A stretch of 64,000 nt of DNA from Halomonas faecis (GTDB lineage: Bacteria > Pseudomonadota > Gammaproteobacteria > Pseudomonadales > Halomonadaceae), in contig NZ_JAACZO010000010.1 of the NCBI RefSeq assembly GCF_010993975.1, forward strand, positions 1 through 64,000. The letters are read 5' to 3'. Each line of letters begins with the position of its first letter. The stretch's first letter is position 1. The translations under genes and the position numbers were made by a program. Under the pieces are notes generated by a model. That model worked only from the letters and a program-made list of their open reading frames with translations. It had not been told where the DNA came from and made no database searches. Shown here one piece after another: positions 35,181 through 44,584 of this stretch.

Positions 35181-36188
35181 ATGAAGGTCGTGACCCTGAA
35201 GGCCCCCGGCGGCCTCGACAAGCTACAGGTGCAGGAGGTGGAAGCGCCGGGCGAGCCCGGCCCCGCTGAGCTGCGGGTGCGCCTGCACGCCAGTTCGCTC
35301 AACTTTCACGACTATGGCGTGGTGGCGGGGATGATCCCCGTGGAGGATGAGCGCATTCCCATGTCCGACGGGGCCGGCGTGGTCGAGGCCGTGGGCGAGG
35401 GCGTCGAGGAGTTCGCCGTGGGCGATGCCGTGGTCTCCACCTTCTTTCCGCCCTGGCTGGAGGGGCCGGCACGGCTCGGCAACTTCGCCACCACCCCGGG
35501 CGACGGCGTCGACGGTTACGCCCGCGAGCGGATCGTGCGCCCCTCGCACTGGTTCACCCACCAGCCCGCCGGCTATTCGCATGCCGAGTCGGCGACGTTG
35601 ACCACGGCGGGGCTGACCGCCTGGCGGGCGCTGGTGGTGGACGGCGGCCTCAAGGCCGGCGATACGGTGCTGGTACTGGGCACCGGCGGGGTGTCGATCT
35701 TCGCCCTGCAGTTCGCGCGGCTGATGGGCGCGCGGGTGATCGCCACCTCCTCGTCGGACGACAAGCTCGCCCGGCTGCGCAAGATGGGTGCCGAGCACAC
35801 CATCAACTATCGCGACAACCCTCGGTGGGGCAAGACGGTGAAGTCGCTGACCGGCGGCGAGGGCGTCGACCACGTGGTCGAGGTGGGCGGCCCTGGCACT
35901 TTGCCGGAATCCATCGATGCGGTACGCATCGGCGGGCACATTTCGCTGATCGGCGTGCTCACCGGTCGCGAAGGCGAGATTCCCACCGCCAAGCTGATGG
36001 CCAAGCAGGCGCGTCTGCAGGGGCTGATCGTCGGCAGCCGTCGCCACCAGCGGGAGATGATTCGCGCCATCGAGGCGGGCGGCATCAAGCCGGTGATCGA
36101 CTCGACCTTCGGGCTCGAGGAGACTGCCGAGGCCTTTCGTCACCAGGAGTCCGGGCGTCACTTCGGCAAGATCTGCTTGCGCTGGTAA
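35181..36188 (+). CDS. NAD(P)-dependent alcohol dehydrogenase, MDR family
   Basis: A 335-residue medium-chain dehydrogenase/reductase. It has the catalytic-domain opening SSLNFHDYGVVAGMIP and the nucleotide-binding VLVLGTGGVSIFALQFARLMGARVIATSS (about 155-185). The usual Cys/His zinc ligands of alcohol dehydrogenases are missing, so it is a zinc-independent quinone-reductase-like member. ATG 35181 follows AGGAG. It may be co-transcribed with the M24 gene upstream. The substrate is unknown. Confidence 0.88.
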   Translation: MKVVTLKAPGGLDKLQVQEVEAPGEPGPAELRVRLHASSLNFHDYGVVAGMIPVEDERIPMSDGAGVVEAVGEGVEEFAVGDAVVSTFFPPWLEGPARLGNFATTPGDGVDGYARERIVRPSHWFTHQPAGYSHAESATLTTAGLTAWRALVVDGGLKAGDTVLVLGTGGVSIFALQFARLMGARVIATSSSDDKLARLRKMGAEHTINYRDNPRWGKTVKSLTGGEGVDHVVEVGGPGTLPESIDAVRIGGHISLIGVLTGREGEIPTAKLMAKQARLQGLIVGSRRHQREMIRAIEAGGIKPVIDSTFGLEETAEAFRHQESGRHFGKICLRW

Positions 36189-36443
36189 TCCCGCCCGCTT
36201 CACCCGGCGGCGCACTGGCGGCGGTGCCGGGGCTTTCCGGGGGAGCGTCGGCGTCATCCCGCGGACCTTCCCTGACTCCGGGTGCGCTGGCGGGCCGTTG
36301 CCGGCGCATGGATAGTGCGACATCGCCTGCCTCTTTCTGCTATTTTGCTCGCCACCTTTTCCCTCGGCGCCCGTCTCTTGGCAACCCGCCTCAGCTCGCT
36401 GGCCCGCCCGGGCAATCGCCTCAATTCGTTACAGGTTCGTTCC

Positions 36444-37844
36444 GTGTCCGATTCTCCCCACGATGAGGCCTTTGCCTCGTTGCCGCTGGCCCCGGAGCTG
36501 TTGGCCAATCTCGATTCGCTCGGCTTCCACGCCATGACGCCGATCCAGACCCAGAGCCTGCCGCCGATGCTGGCGGGCCGAGACGTGCTGGCCCGAGCGA
36601 AGACCGGCTCGGGCAAGACCGCGGCCTTCGGGCTGGGAATGCTGTCGCGTCTCGCCGTGACGCGCTTTCGCGTTCAGGGTCTGGTGCTCTGCCCCACGCG
36701 AGAGTTGGCCGATCAGGTGGCCGGCGAGATCCGTCGGCTGGCGCGCAGTCTGCCCAACGTCAAGGTGCTGACCCTGTGCGGTGGGGCACCCCTGAGCCCG
36801 CAGCGTGCCTCGCTGGCCCATGGTGCGCATGTGGTGGTGGGGACTCCGGGGCGGGTGGAGGAGCATCTGCGCAAGGGCCGGCTCGACCTGTCGTCGCTCG
36901 ATACCCTGGTGCTCGATGAAGCCGACCGCATGCTCGACATGGGCTTTCAGGCCGCGATGGAGGCTATCGTCGCCGAGACCCCGGCCAGCCGTCGGACCTG
37001 GCTGTTCAGCGCGACCTATACCGATGCCATCCGACCCATTGCCGAGCGGATGATGCAGGACCCGGCCGAAGTGGCGGTGGCCGAGACCCATGACGAGACC
37101 ACCATTCGCCAGCGCGTCTACCGCGTGGCGGACGAAACGCAGCGGTTCATCGCGCTGCGCCTGTTGTTGCTGCACCATCGGCCGTGTTCCAGCGTGGTGT
37201 TCTGCAATACCCGGCGCGAGACCCGAGAGGTCACCGCCGCCCTCTGCGAAGCGGGCTTCAGTGCCTTGGCACTGCACGGCGACCTGGAGCAGCGCGACCG
37301 CGACCGGACCCTGGTACTGTTCGCCAACCGCAGTGCCTCCATCCTGGTAGCGACCGACGTGGCGGCGCGTGGGCTGGACATCGAGGCGCTGGACGCCGTG
37401 TTCAACTACCGAATCGCCCGCGATCTCGAGGTGCACGTGCATCGAGTCGGGCGTACCGGACGTGCCGGCAGCTCGGGCATGGCGTGTACCCTGGTCGCCG
37501 AGCCGGAGGCCTATCGGCTCCAGCGGTTGGCCGAATTTCTCGGCGAGCCGCTCGAGGAGGCGCCATTGCCGGCGCACGACGTGCTGGCACTAGCGCCCTT
37601 CGAACCGGACATGACGACGCTGCAGCTCGACGGCGGCAAAAAGCAGAAGGTTCGCCCCGGCGACATTCTCGGTGCCCTGACCGGCGATGGCGGCATCGAC
37701 GGTGCCCGGGTCGGCAAGATCAAGGTGTTGGAGCGCAGTGCCTACGTGGCTGTCGATCGTGAGGTGGCCAAGACGGCGCTCGCCCAGCTCGAAACGGGCA
37801 AACTCAAGGGGCGCTCGTTTCGCGCCCGGCGCATCAGCCGCTGA
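36444..37844 (+). CDS. dbpA: ATP-dependent RNA helicase DbpA
   Basis: A DEAD-box helicase of about 466 residues: Q motif (FHAMTPIQTQSLP), motif I (AKTGSGKT), Ia (PTRELADQV), motif II DEAD (VLDEADRMLD), III (SAT), and VI (HRVGRTGRAG). The C-terminal RNA-binding domain (DGGKKQKVRPGDILGALTGDGGIDGARVGKIKVLERSAYVAV) is the DbpA-specific domain that recognises hairpin 92 of 23S rRNA. It assists large-subunit assembly. GTG 36444 is chosen because homology starts there, although the ribosome site is weak; an upstream extension from 36282 looks non-coding. Confidence 0.92.
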   Translation: MSDSPHDEAFASLPLAPELLANLDSLGFHAMTPIQTQSLPPMLAGRDVLARAKTGSGKTAAFGLGMLSRLAVTRFRVQGLVLCPTRELADQVAGEIRRLARSLPNVKVLTLCGGAPLSPQRASLAHGAHVVVGTPGRVEEHLRKGRLDLSSLDTLVLDEADRMLDMGFQAAMEAIVAETPASRRTWLFSATYTDAIRPIAERMMQDPAEVAVAETHDETTIRQRVYRVADETQRFIALRLLLLHHRPCSSVVFCNTRRETREVTAALCEAGFSALALHGDLEQRDRDRTLVLFANRSASILVATDVAARGLDIEALDAVFNYRIARDLEVHVHRVGRTGRAGSSGMACTLVAEPEAYRLQRLAEFLGEPLEEAPLPAHDVLALAPFEPDMTTLQLDGGKKQKVRPGDILGALTGDGGIDGARVGKIKVLERSAYVAVDREVAKTALAQLETGKLKGRSFRARRISR

Positions 37845-37876
37845 TTGGCTGTGCAGGGAAACGGAAAGGGGGAAAG

Positions 37877-38779
37877 GTGAAGGTACCCAAGCGATTGCAG
37901 CCGCTACTCGATGACGGCCTGATCGACCAGGTCGAGGCCCAGTTGATGAGTGGCAAGGAAGCGCAGGTCTATGTGGTGCGTTCGGGCGACGAGCTGCGCT
38001 GCGCCAAGGTCTTCAAGGAGGCTAAGCAGCGTAGCTTCAAGCAGGCGGTGCAGTACCAGGAGGGGCGCCGCGAGCGCAACAGCCGCCGCTCACGGGCCAT
38101 GGCCAAGAAGACCCGCTACGGTCAGAAGGAGCAGGAGCAGGCCTGGCTCAACGCCGAGGTCGATGCCCTTTACCGGCTGGCGGCGGCGGATGTGCGGGTG
38201 CCGCAGCCCTACGGATTCATCGACGGTGTGCTGCTGATGGAGATGATCAGCGATGCCGAGGGCCTGACCGCCCCGCGCTTGGACGACGTCACCCTGAGCG
38301 TCGAGGAGGCTCGTGAGTACTACGAAAAGATCGTTCGCGACGTGGTGAAGATGCTGTGCGCGGGCCTGATCCATGGCGACCTTTCCGAGTTCAACGTGTT
38401 GCTGGCCGCCGACGGACCGGTGATCATCGATCTGCCCCAGGCGGTGGACGCTGCCGGCAACAACAGTGCCGAGATGATGTTCGAGCGCGACGTGGACAAC
38501 ATGCGCCGCTACTTCGGTCGTTTTGCCCCCGAGCTGTTGGCCACCGATTACGGCAAGGAGATCTGGGCGCTATACGAGGCCGGAGAGCTGCATCCGGAAA
38601 GCTCGCTGACCGGCTGCTTCGAGCACGACACTAGCACCGTGGACGTGGGCGAGCTGATGACCGTGATCGACGACGTACGCGAGGAGGAGGCCTATCGTCA
38701 GGGAGCCCGTGACCGCGGCGATGAGCCCGGCGTAGAAGAGGCTGCCGAGGAGTGGCAGGAGTCACAGCGGGAGCGTTGA
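37877..38779 (+). CDS. RIO1-family serine kinase (PA4780 type)
   Basis: A 300-residue atypical kinase of the bacterial RIO group: ATP loop MSGKEAQVYVVRSG with the following Lys (RCAKVFKEA), the catalytic HGDLSEFNVLLA (about 170-181) and the metal-binding VIIDLPQAVDA. The linker RSRAMAKKTRYGQKEQEQAWLNAEVDAL is typical. Bacterial RIO proteins are poorly characterised. GTG 37877 follows AAAGGGGGAAAG. It begins 32 bp after dbpA and may share its transcript. Confidence 0.92.
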   Translation: MKVPKRLQPLLDDGLIDQVEAQLMSGKEAQVYVVRSGDELRCAKVFKEAKQRSFKQAVQYQEGRRERNSRRSRAMAKKTRYGQKEQEQAWLNAEVDALYRLAAADVRVPQPYGFIDGVLLMEMISDAEGLTAPRLDDVTLSVEEAREYYEKIVRDVVKMLCAGLIHGDLSEFNVLLAADGPVIIDLPQAVDAAGNNSAEMMFERDVDNMRRYFGRFAPELLATDYGKEIWALYEAGELHPESSLTGCFEHDTSTVDVGELMTVIDDVREEEAYRQGARDRGDEPGVEEAAEEWQESQRER

Positions 38780-38940
38780 GCCCGGCGGCTTGCACGCCGT
38801 AGGTGACCTGGGGCGGCAGCACGCTGACGCCGAGGTAGTAGAGCGAATAGTGGATCGGCCACAGCAGCGCCACGATATGGCCGCTGCGGCCATGTCGGGT
38901 AAAGATCGGCGCGCTCCAGCCGCTCGATCTCGCGCTTCAC
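38780..38940 (-). pseudogene. NAD(P)H:quinone oxidoreductase (Flavodoxin_2) remnant
   Basis: Two short minus-strand pieces resemble one enzyme family. VKREIERLERADLY (coded about 38940-38899) matches the early part of NAD(P)H dehydrogenases, and LLWPIHYSLYYLGVSVLPPQVTYGVQAAG (about 38873-38785) matches the region after the active site. They lie in different frames, and the FMN-binding middle (FPLWW region) is missing. This is the scar of a gene lost by deletion, next to the tail of its likely divergent regulator. Confidence 0.6.
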
Positions 38941-39087
38941 TTGCGTGTCGGTGAACCGATAGCCGAGCTGGCGACCGAGCTGTGGCTGTTGACCCACCCC
39001 GACCTGCGCCGGGTGGCGCGCATTCGTGCCTTCATGGCCTGCATCGCCCAGGCGCTGGCCGATAGCGATCGACTGGATGACATGTGA
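38941..39087 (+). pseudogene. LysR family regulator, C-terminal remnant
   Basis: The frame reads GEPIAELATELWLLTHPDLRRVARIRAFMACIAQALADSDRL to TGA 39085-39087, a clear LysR effector-domain tail (ELWLLTHPDLRxxARIRAF). The DNA-binding domain and most of the effector domain are gone. Together with the adjacent quinone-reductase remnant on the other strand it marks a deletion through a divergent LysR/oxidoreductase pair. Confidence 0.75.
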
Positions 39088-39215
39088 GCGTGGCTATACT
39101 GAGGGTACGAGCCGTAATGGCTCGACGACTTACCAACATGAGAAGTCGGCTGACCCGGTGCTGCGGTGCTCGCTTGCAGGGCGGGTCGTGCCGCCAAGCC
39201 AGCTAGGAGGGTGAG

Positions 39216-39434
39216 ATGACTCAGACCGTCACGGCAGCGTATGGCGAGGCCCAAAAGGCCATCAACGCCTTCGACGAGCTGGTTTCCGAGGGCTTCCCTC
39301 GGGAGAAGCTCTATCACGACGAGGAGACCCATCAGATCAAGGTGATCGTGCCGGACAACACGAAGCCGGAAGCCGAGGCCATTCTGCGGCGCCACGAGCC
39401 GGATGACGTCTGGTCGCGACCCTACGAGTCGTAG
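39216..39434 (+). CDS. Small conserved-looking hypothetical protein (72 aa)
   Basis: A 72-residue acidic protein (MTQTVTAAYGEAQKAINAFDELVSEGFPREKLYHDEE start) with a very strong ribosome site (AGGAGGGTGAG) ahead of ATG 39216. The predicted helix-strand-helix content resembles small stress proteins such as those with an alpha/beta plait, but I do not recognise the family. It stands alone between the LysR remnant and soxR, and is convergent with soxR. Confidence 0.7.
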   Translation: MTQTVTAAYGEAQKAINAFDELVSEGFPREKLYHDEETHQIKVIVPDNTKPEAEAILRRHEPDDVWSRPYES

Positions 39435-39548
39435 GCATCCCCGCTCGCTTCCGGCAGCGCCGACTGCCGGGGCGGGCGAACCATCCCGTGGCATGCGCGA
39501 CGGTTCCGTCCGATGATGCCTGGGTCCGGCATTCGAGAGCCGCGCCGA

Positions 39549-40016
39549 TCAAGGGGCTTCTTGGCTCGTTGCCGGCTCGAGCAAGCGGGCGCCGCAGCCC
39601 TGGTCGCCCAGTTCGTCGCCGGGGTTGCGCAGTGGACACTCCGCGAGCGACAGGCAGCCGCAGCCGATGCAGTGGTCGAGCTGGTCGCGCAGCTGGGTGA
39701 GGCAACGGATGCGCTCGTCCAGGGTCTCCCGCCAGCCTGCCGACAGGCGTCGCCAGTCGTCGGCATTGGGGGCGCGATGCTCGGGGAGGGTGGCGAAGGC
39801 CTCATGGATTTCGCCTAGCGAGATGCCGGTACGTTGGGCGACCTTGATGATCGCCAGGCGGCGTAACACCTCGCGGGAGAAGCGGCGCTGATTGCCGGCG
39901 TTGCGACGGCTCGCGATCAACCCCTTGGTTTCGTAGAAGTGGATGGCCGAAACCGCCAGGCCGCTGCGCTGGGCGACCTCGCCGACACTGAGTTCACGCT
40001 GTAGTGAAACGGACAT
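39549..40016 (-). CDS. soxR: Redox-sensitive transcriptional activator SoxR
   Basis: A 155-residue MerR-family protein. The winged helix-turn-helix starts at [25 protein letters not shown] (10-35). The [2Fe-2S] cysteines are Cys116, Cys119, Cys121 and Cys127 in [13 protein letters not shown], the SoxR-specific CX2CXCX5C. Oxidation of the cluster by redox-cycling compounds switches on target promoters with over-long spacers. A near-perfect SoxR box lies 15 bases upstream, between soxR and the divergent ABC exporter gene. A second box is at 54407. Confidence 0.97.
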   Translation of the reverse strand: MSVSLQRELSVGEVAQRSGLAVSAIHFYETKGLIASRRNAGNQRRFSREVLRRLAIIKVAQRTGISLGEIHEAFATLPEHRAPNADDWRRLSAGWRETLDERIRCLTQLRDQLDHCIGCGCLSLAECPLRNPGDELGDQGCGARLLEPATSQEAP

Positions 40017-40026
40017 CTCGCTCTCC

Positions 40027-40057
40027 TTGACCTCGACTTAACTTGAGGTTTTAACCT
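40027..40057 (+). promoter_or_regulatory. SoxR-controlled promoter with SoxR box (ABC exporter)
   Basis: The dyad CCTCGACTTAACTTGAGG (40031-40048) matches the SoxR box consensus. It sits between a -35 TTGACC (40027-40032) and a -10 TAACCT (40052-40057) with a 19-bp spacer, the long spacing that SoxR corrects by DNA distortion. The promoter points at the ABC exporter gene 58 bp away; soxR starts 15 bp on the other side, which would allow autoregulation. Confidence 0.88.
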
Positions 40058-40114
40058 GCCAACGGATATCGGGCAAGTGGTGCCCGCAACCCTGAACGCA
40101 ATCGGACTGCAGCC

Positions 40115-41992
<1,878 letters not shown>

Positions 41993-41997
41993 GGCTG

Positions 41998-42969
41998 TCA
42001 GGCGGGGGCGTCCAGGGGTTCGTGGGTGGCCACCCGTGGCTGGGTCGGGGGCCAGGCGTCGGGCGACGACAGGCTTTCGAGACGCACGCGTTCCACCACG
42101 AAGTCGACGAAGGTGCGCACCTTGGGCGGCACCAGGGTGCCGACGGGGAAAACCGCGTGCAGTTCCACTTCCGGCCCCTCCCAACCCTCGAGGACGCGGC
42201 GCAATCGCTGCTCCTCGGGCCCCAGGCAGGCGACGATCTCGCTGGCCAGCATCAGCCCCGAGCCATCGATCAGCAGTCCGCGTAGCACGAAGGGGTCGTT
42301 GGCGATGGCGATCGGGTCGATCTCGACCTCCTGGCGCTGGGCACCGTTGCGCAGCATCCAGACGTGATGCTGGCCGCGTCGATCGGTGTGTTTGGCCAGG
42401 GTCGGGAGATGAGCCAGGTCGGCCGGCTCGCGAGGCTCGCCATGACGCGCGATGTAGCCCTCGCTGGCATAGACGAAGGAGCGGTAGCGAGCCAGGGGGC
42501 GTGCCACCAGCGTGGAGTCGGGCAGGGGGCCGACTCTCAGCGCCACGTCGATTTGCTGTGCGACCAGGTCGAGGCGCTCGTTGGAGAGCACCAGATCGAT
42601 TTTTACCTCTGGGTAGCGTTCGCGAAAGTCCCGCACTAGTGCCGTGGTGAATTCGGTGCACATGGTGAAAGGGGCGGTGATCCGCAGCCAGCCACGCGGG
42701 GTGTCCTCGAGCCGCTGGACGGCGCTCTCCGCCTCGCGAATGTCGTGAGCGATGCGGTTGCAGTAATCGAAGTAGACGGAACCGGCCTCGGTCAGGCTGA
42801 GGCGACGCGTCGTACGATGCAGCAGCCGAGAACCCAGTCGCCGTTCGAGTGCCTGCACCTTGCGACTGACGGTGGTCTTGGAGAGACGCAGCTGCTTGGC
42901 TGCGGCGATGAAACTGCCCTGCTCCACGACTTTGGCGAAGATCAGAGCGTCATTGAGATCCTGCAGCAT
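41998..42969 (-). CDS. LysR family regulator (likely of RND pump 2)
   Basis: A 323-residue LysR protein of the CrgA-like subgroup: MLQDLNDALIFAKVVEQGSFIAAAKQLRLSKTTVSRKVQALERRLGSRLLHRTTRRLSLTEAG spans the DNA-binding domain, and RGWLRITAPF starts the effector domain. It is divergent from the adaptor gene of RND pump 2. A perfect dyad at 43028-43049 lies 59 bp upstream of its start and is its likely operator. ATG 42969 is chosen by homology; an upstream in-frame ATG at 43023 would overlap the dyad region. Confidence 0.9.
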   Translation of the reverse strand: MLQDLNDALIFAKVVEQGSFIAAAKQLRLSKTTVSRKVQALERRLGSRLLHRTTRRLSLTEAGSVYFDYCNRIAHDIREAESAVQRLEDTPRGWLRITAPFTMCTEFTTALVRDFRERYPEVKIDLVLSNERLDLVAQQIDVALRVGPLPDSTLVARPLARYRSFVYASEGYIARHGEPREPADLAHLPTLAKHTDRRGQHHVWMLRNGAQRQEVEIDPIAIANDPFVLRGLLIDGSGLMLASEIVACLGPEEQRLRRVLEGWEGPEVELHAVFPVGTLVPPKVRTFVDFVVERVRLESLSSPDAWPPTQPRVATHEPLDAPA

Positions 42970-43027
42970 GTTTGTGTCCTGCAGCGTCAGGGGAGTGTCG
43001 AGTCCAGACGAGAACGGCTGCATGAAG

Positions 43028-43049
43028 ACTGTCCCGCCATTGGGACAGT
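43028..43049. promoter_or_regulatory. Perfect 22-bp dyad between LysR and RND pump 2
   Basis: ACTGTCCC-GCCATT-GGGACAGT is an uninterrupted 8-bp inverted repeat with a 6-base centre in the 296-bp region between divergent genes. It contains a T-N11-A element and is probably the binding site of the LysR protein at 41998-42969. The remaining sequence to 43265 shows no gene. Confidence 0.7.
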
Positions 43050-43265
43050 ATTTCCCTGTCGAGCGGACTAATCAAATGCGCGCCCACTGACTAAGGTGCC
43101 ATTCGGAAACGTTTGCCGATGTCGAATCACGACGCCACCGAACGACATGAATGATGTCGGGCAAGGGCCGATTCCGGTCGAAAGCCAAGTCAATCGAGAA
43201 CGATGTCTGCCGGGTGCCGTACCGATACGGCAAACGGCGATGGGGTCTTTTGGGAGAGGGAAACG

Positions 43266-44480
43266 ATGAACGTCCACAAGATGTTCGTGAAAACAGGGAG
43301 TCGACGCGGCTTCATGGTCACCGCCATGGTCGCCGGGCTCCTGGTCGTGACGGGTTGTGACAGCCTGGCGGATGATGAACGGGAGGAGGGCGCTCAGCAA
43401 AGTCCGCCGCCCGAGGTCAGCGTGGCCCAGGTGCTGGTCGAGAACGTCGAGCTGTGGGATGCCTTCACCGGCCGCATCGAGGCGGTGGAAACGGTGGACC
43501 TACGCCCGCGCGTCTCGGGTTACATCGAGAGCATCCACTACACCGAAGGCCAGGAGGTCGAGAAGGGCGATGTGCTGTTCACCATCGATCCGCGCCCTTA
43601 TCGTGCCGAGCTCGAGCGCGCCGAGGCCGAGCTTCAGCGGACCCGTGCGGGCGCCGAGCTGGCGCGCAGCGAAGCCGCCAGGGCCGAGGCACTGGCCCAG
43701 AGCCACTCGATCTCCCGCGAGGAACTGGGCCAGCGTCGGGCGGCGGCAGCCACGACCGAAGCCGATATCCTCGCCGCCCAGGCCAGGGCCGAGACGGCTC
43801 GACTCGACATGGCGTTCACCGAGGTGCGCGCGCCGATTGCGGGGCGTACTGGGCGCGCCCTGGTGACGCCGGGCAACCTGGTGTCCGACGCCATCCCGCT
43901 GACCCGAATCGTTGCCCTGGATCGGGTTCATGTGCACTTCCACAGCGATGAGCAGGCCTACCTGCACTACGACGCCATGGCACGCAGCGGTGAACGCTCC
44001 AGTTTCCGCCAGGGCGGCATGCCGGTGCGCGTGGGGCTGGCGACGGATTCCGGCTTCCCCTACCGCGGTGAGGTCGACTTCGTCGACAACCATCTGGATG
44101 CCGAGGCCGGCACCATCCTGACTCGCGCCGTGCTCGACAACAGCGAAGGGCGCTTCGCCCCCGGCATGTACGCCCGCGTGCAGCTGCTGGCCGGGCATGC
44201 CGAGGGCTCCCTGCTGATCGACGACAAGGCGGTGCTCACCGATCAGGACCGCAAGTACGTCTACGTGGTCGACGATGAGGGTCGCGCCATGCGTCGCGAC
44301 GTGCAACTGGGGCGTATGGCCGACGGGCTGCGTATCGTCACCGCCGGCCTCGACCCCGGTGCTCGGGTGGTCGTGAAAGGCGCTCAACGGATCTTCTTTA
44401 CGGGCATGCCGGTGGCGGCGGAGAGCGTCGACATGCGCGGTCAGGCCGAGGGCGACAACGAGCTGGCCGTGATGCACTGA
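43266..44480 (+). CDS. RND efflux periplasmic adaptor lipoprotein (AcrA/MexE type)
   Basis: A 404-residue adaptor with a lipoprotein signal (FMVTAMVAGLLVVTG before Cys31). The lipoyl halves are VDLRPRVSGYIESIHYTEGQEVEKGDVLFTIDPRPY and VRAPIAGRTGRALVTPGNLV, separated by an alpha-hairpin (about 120-185). The C-terminal part carries the membrane-proximal domain. It resembles MexE/OqxA-like adaptors. ATG 43266 follows GGGAGAGG. The pump gene follows after 104 bp. Confidence 0.93.
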   Translation: MNVHKMFVKTGSRRGFMVTAMVAGLLVVTGCDSLADDEREEGAQQSPPPEVSVAQVLVENVELWDAFTGRIEAVETVDLRPRVSGYIESIHYTEGQEVEKGDVLFTIDPRPYRAELERAEAELQRTRAGAELARSEAARAEALAQSHSISREELGQRRAAAATTEADILAAQARAETARLDMAFTEVRAPIAGRTGRALVTPGNLVSDAIPLTRIVALDRVHVHFHSDEQAYLHYDAMARSGERSSFRQGGMPVRVGLATDSGFPYRGEVDFVDNHLDAEAGTILTRAVLDNSEGRFAPGMYARVQLLAGHAEGSLLIDDKAVLTDQDRKYVYVVDDEGRAMRRDVQLGRMADGLRIVTAGLDPGARVVVKGAQRIFFTGMPVAAESVDMRGQAEGDNELAVMH

Positions 44481-44584
44481 GCGTGCCGAGGCGCCACCGC
44501 TTAGAGATGACATAACCAACGATAACCCCCTGAACGACATCGTCGGCGCGGACCGGACCGTCCGCGCCTAAAGGGAGTCTTGTC

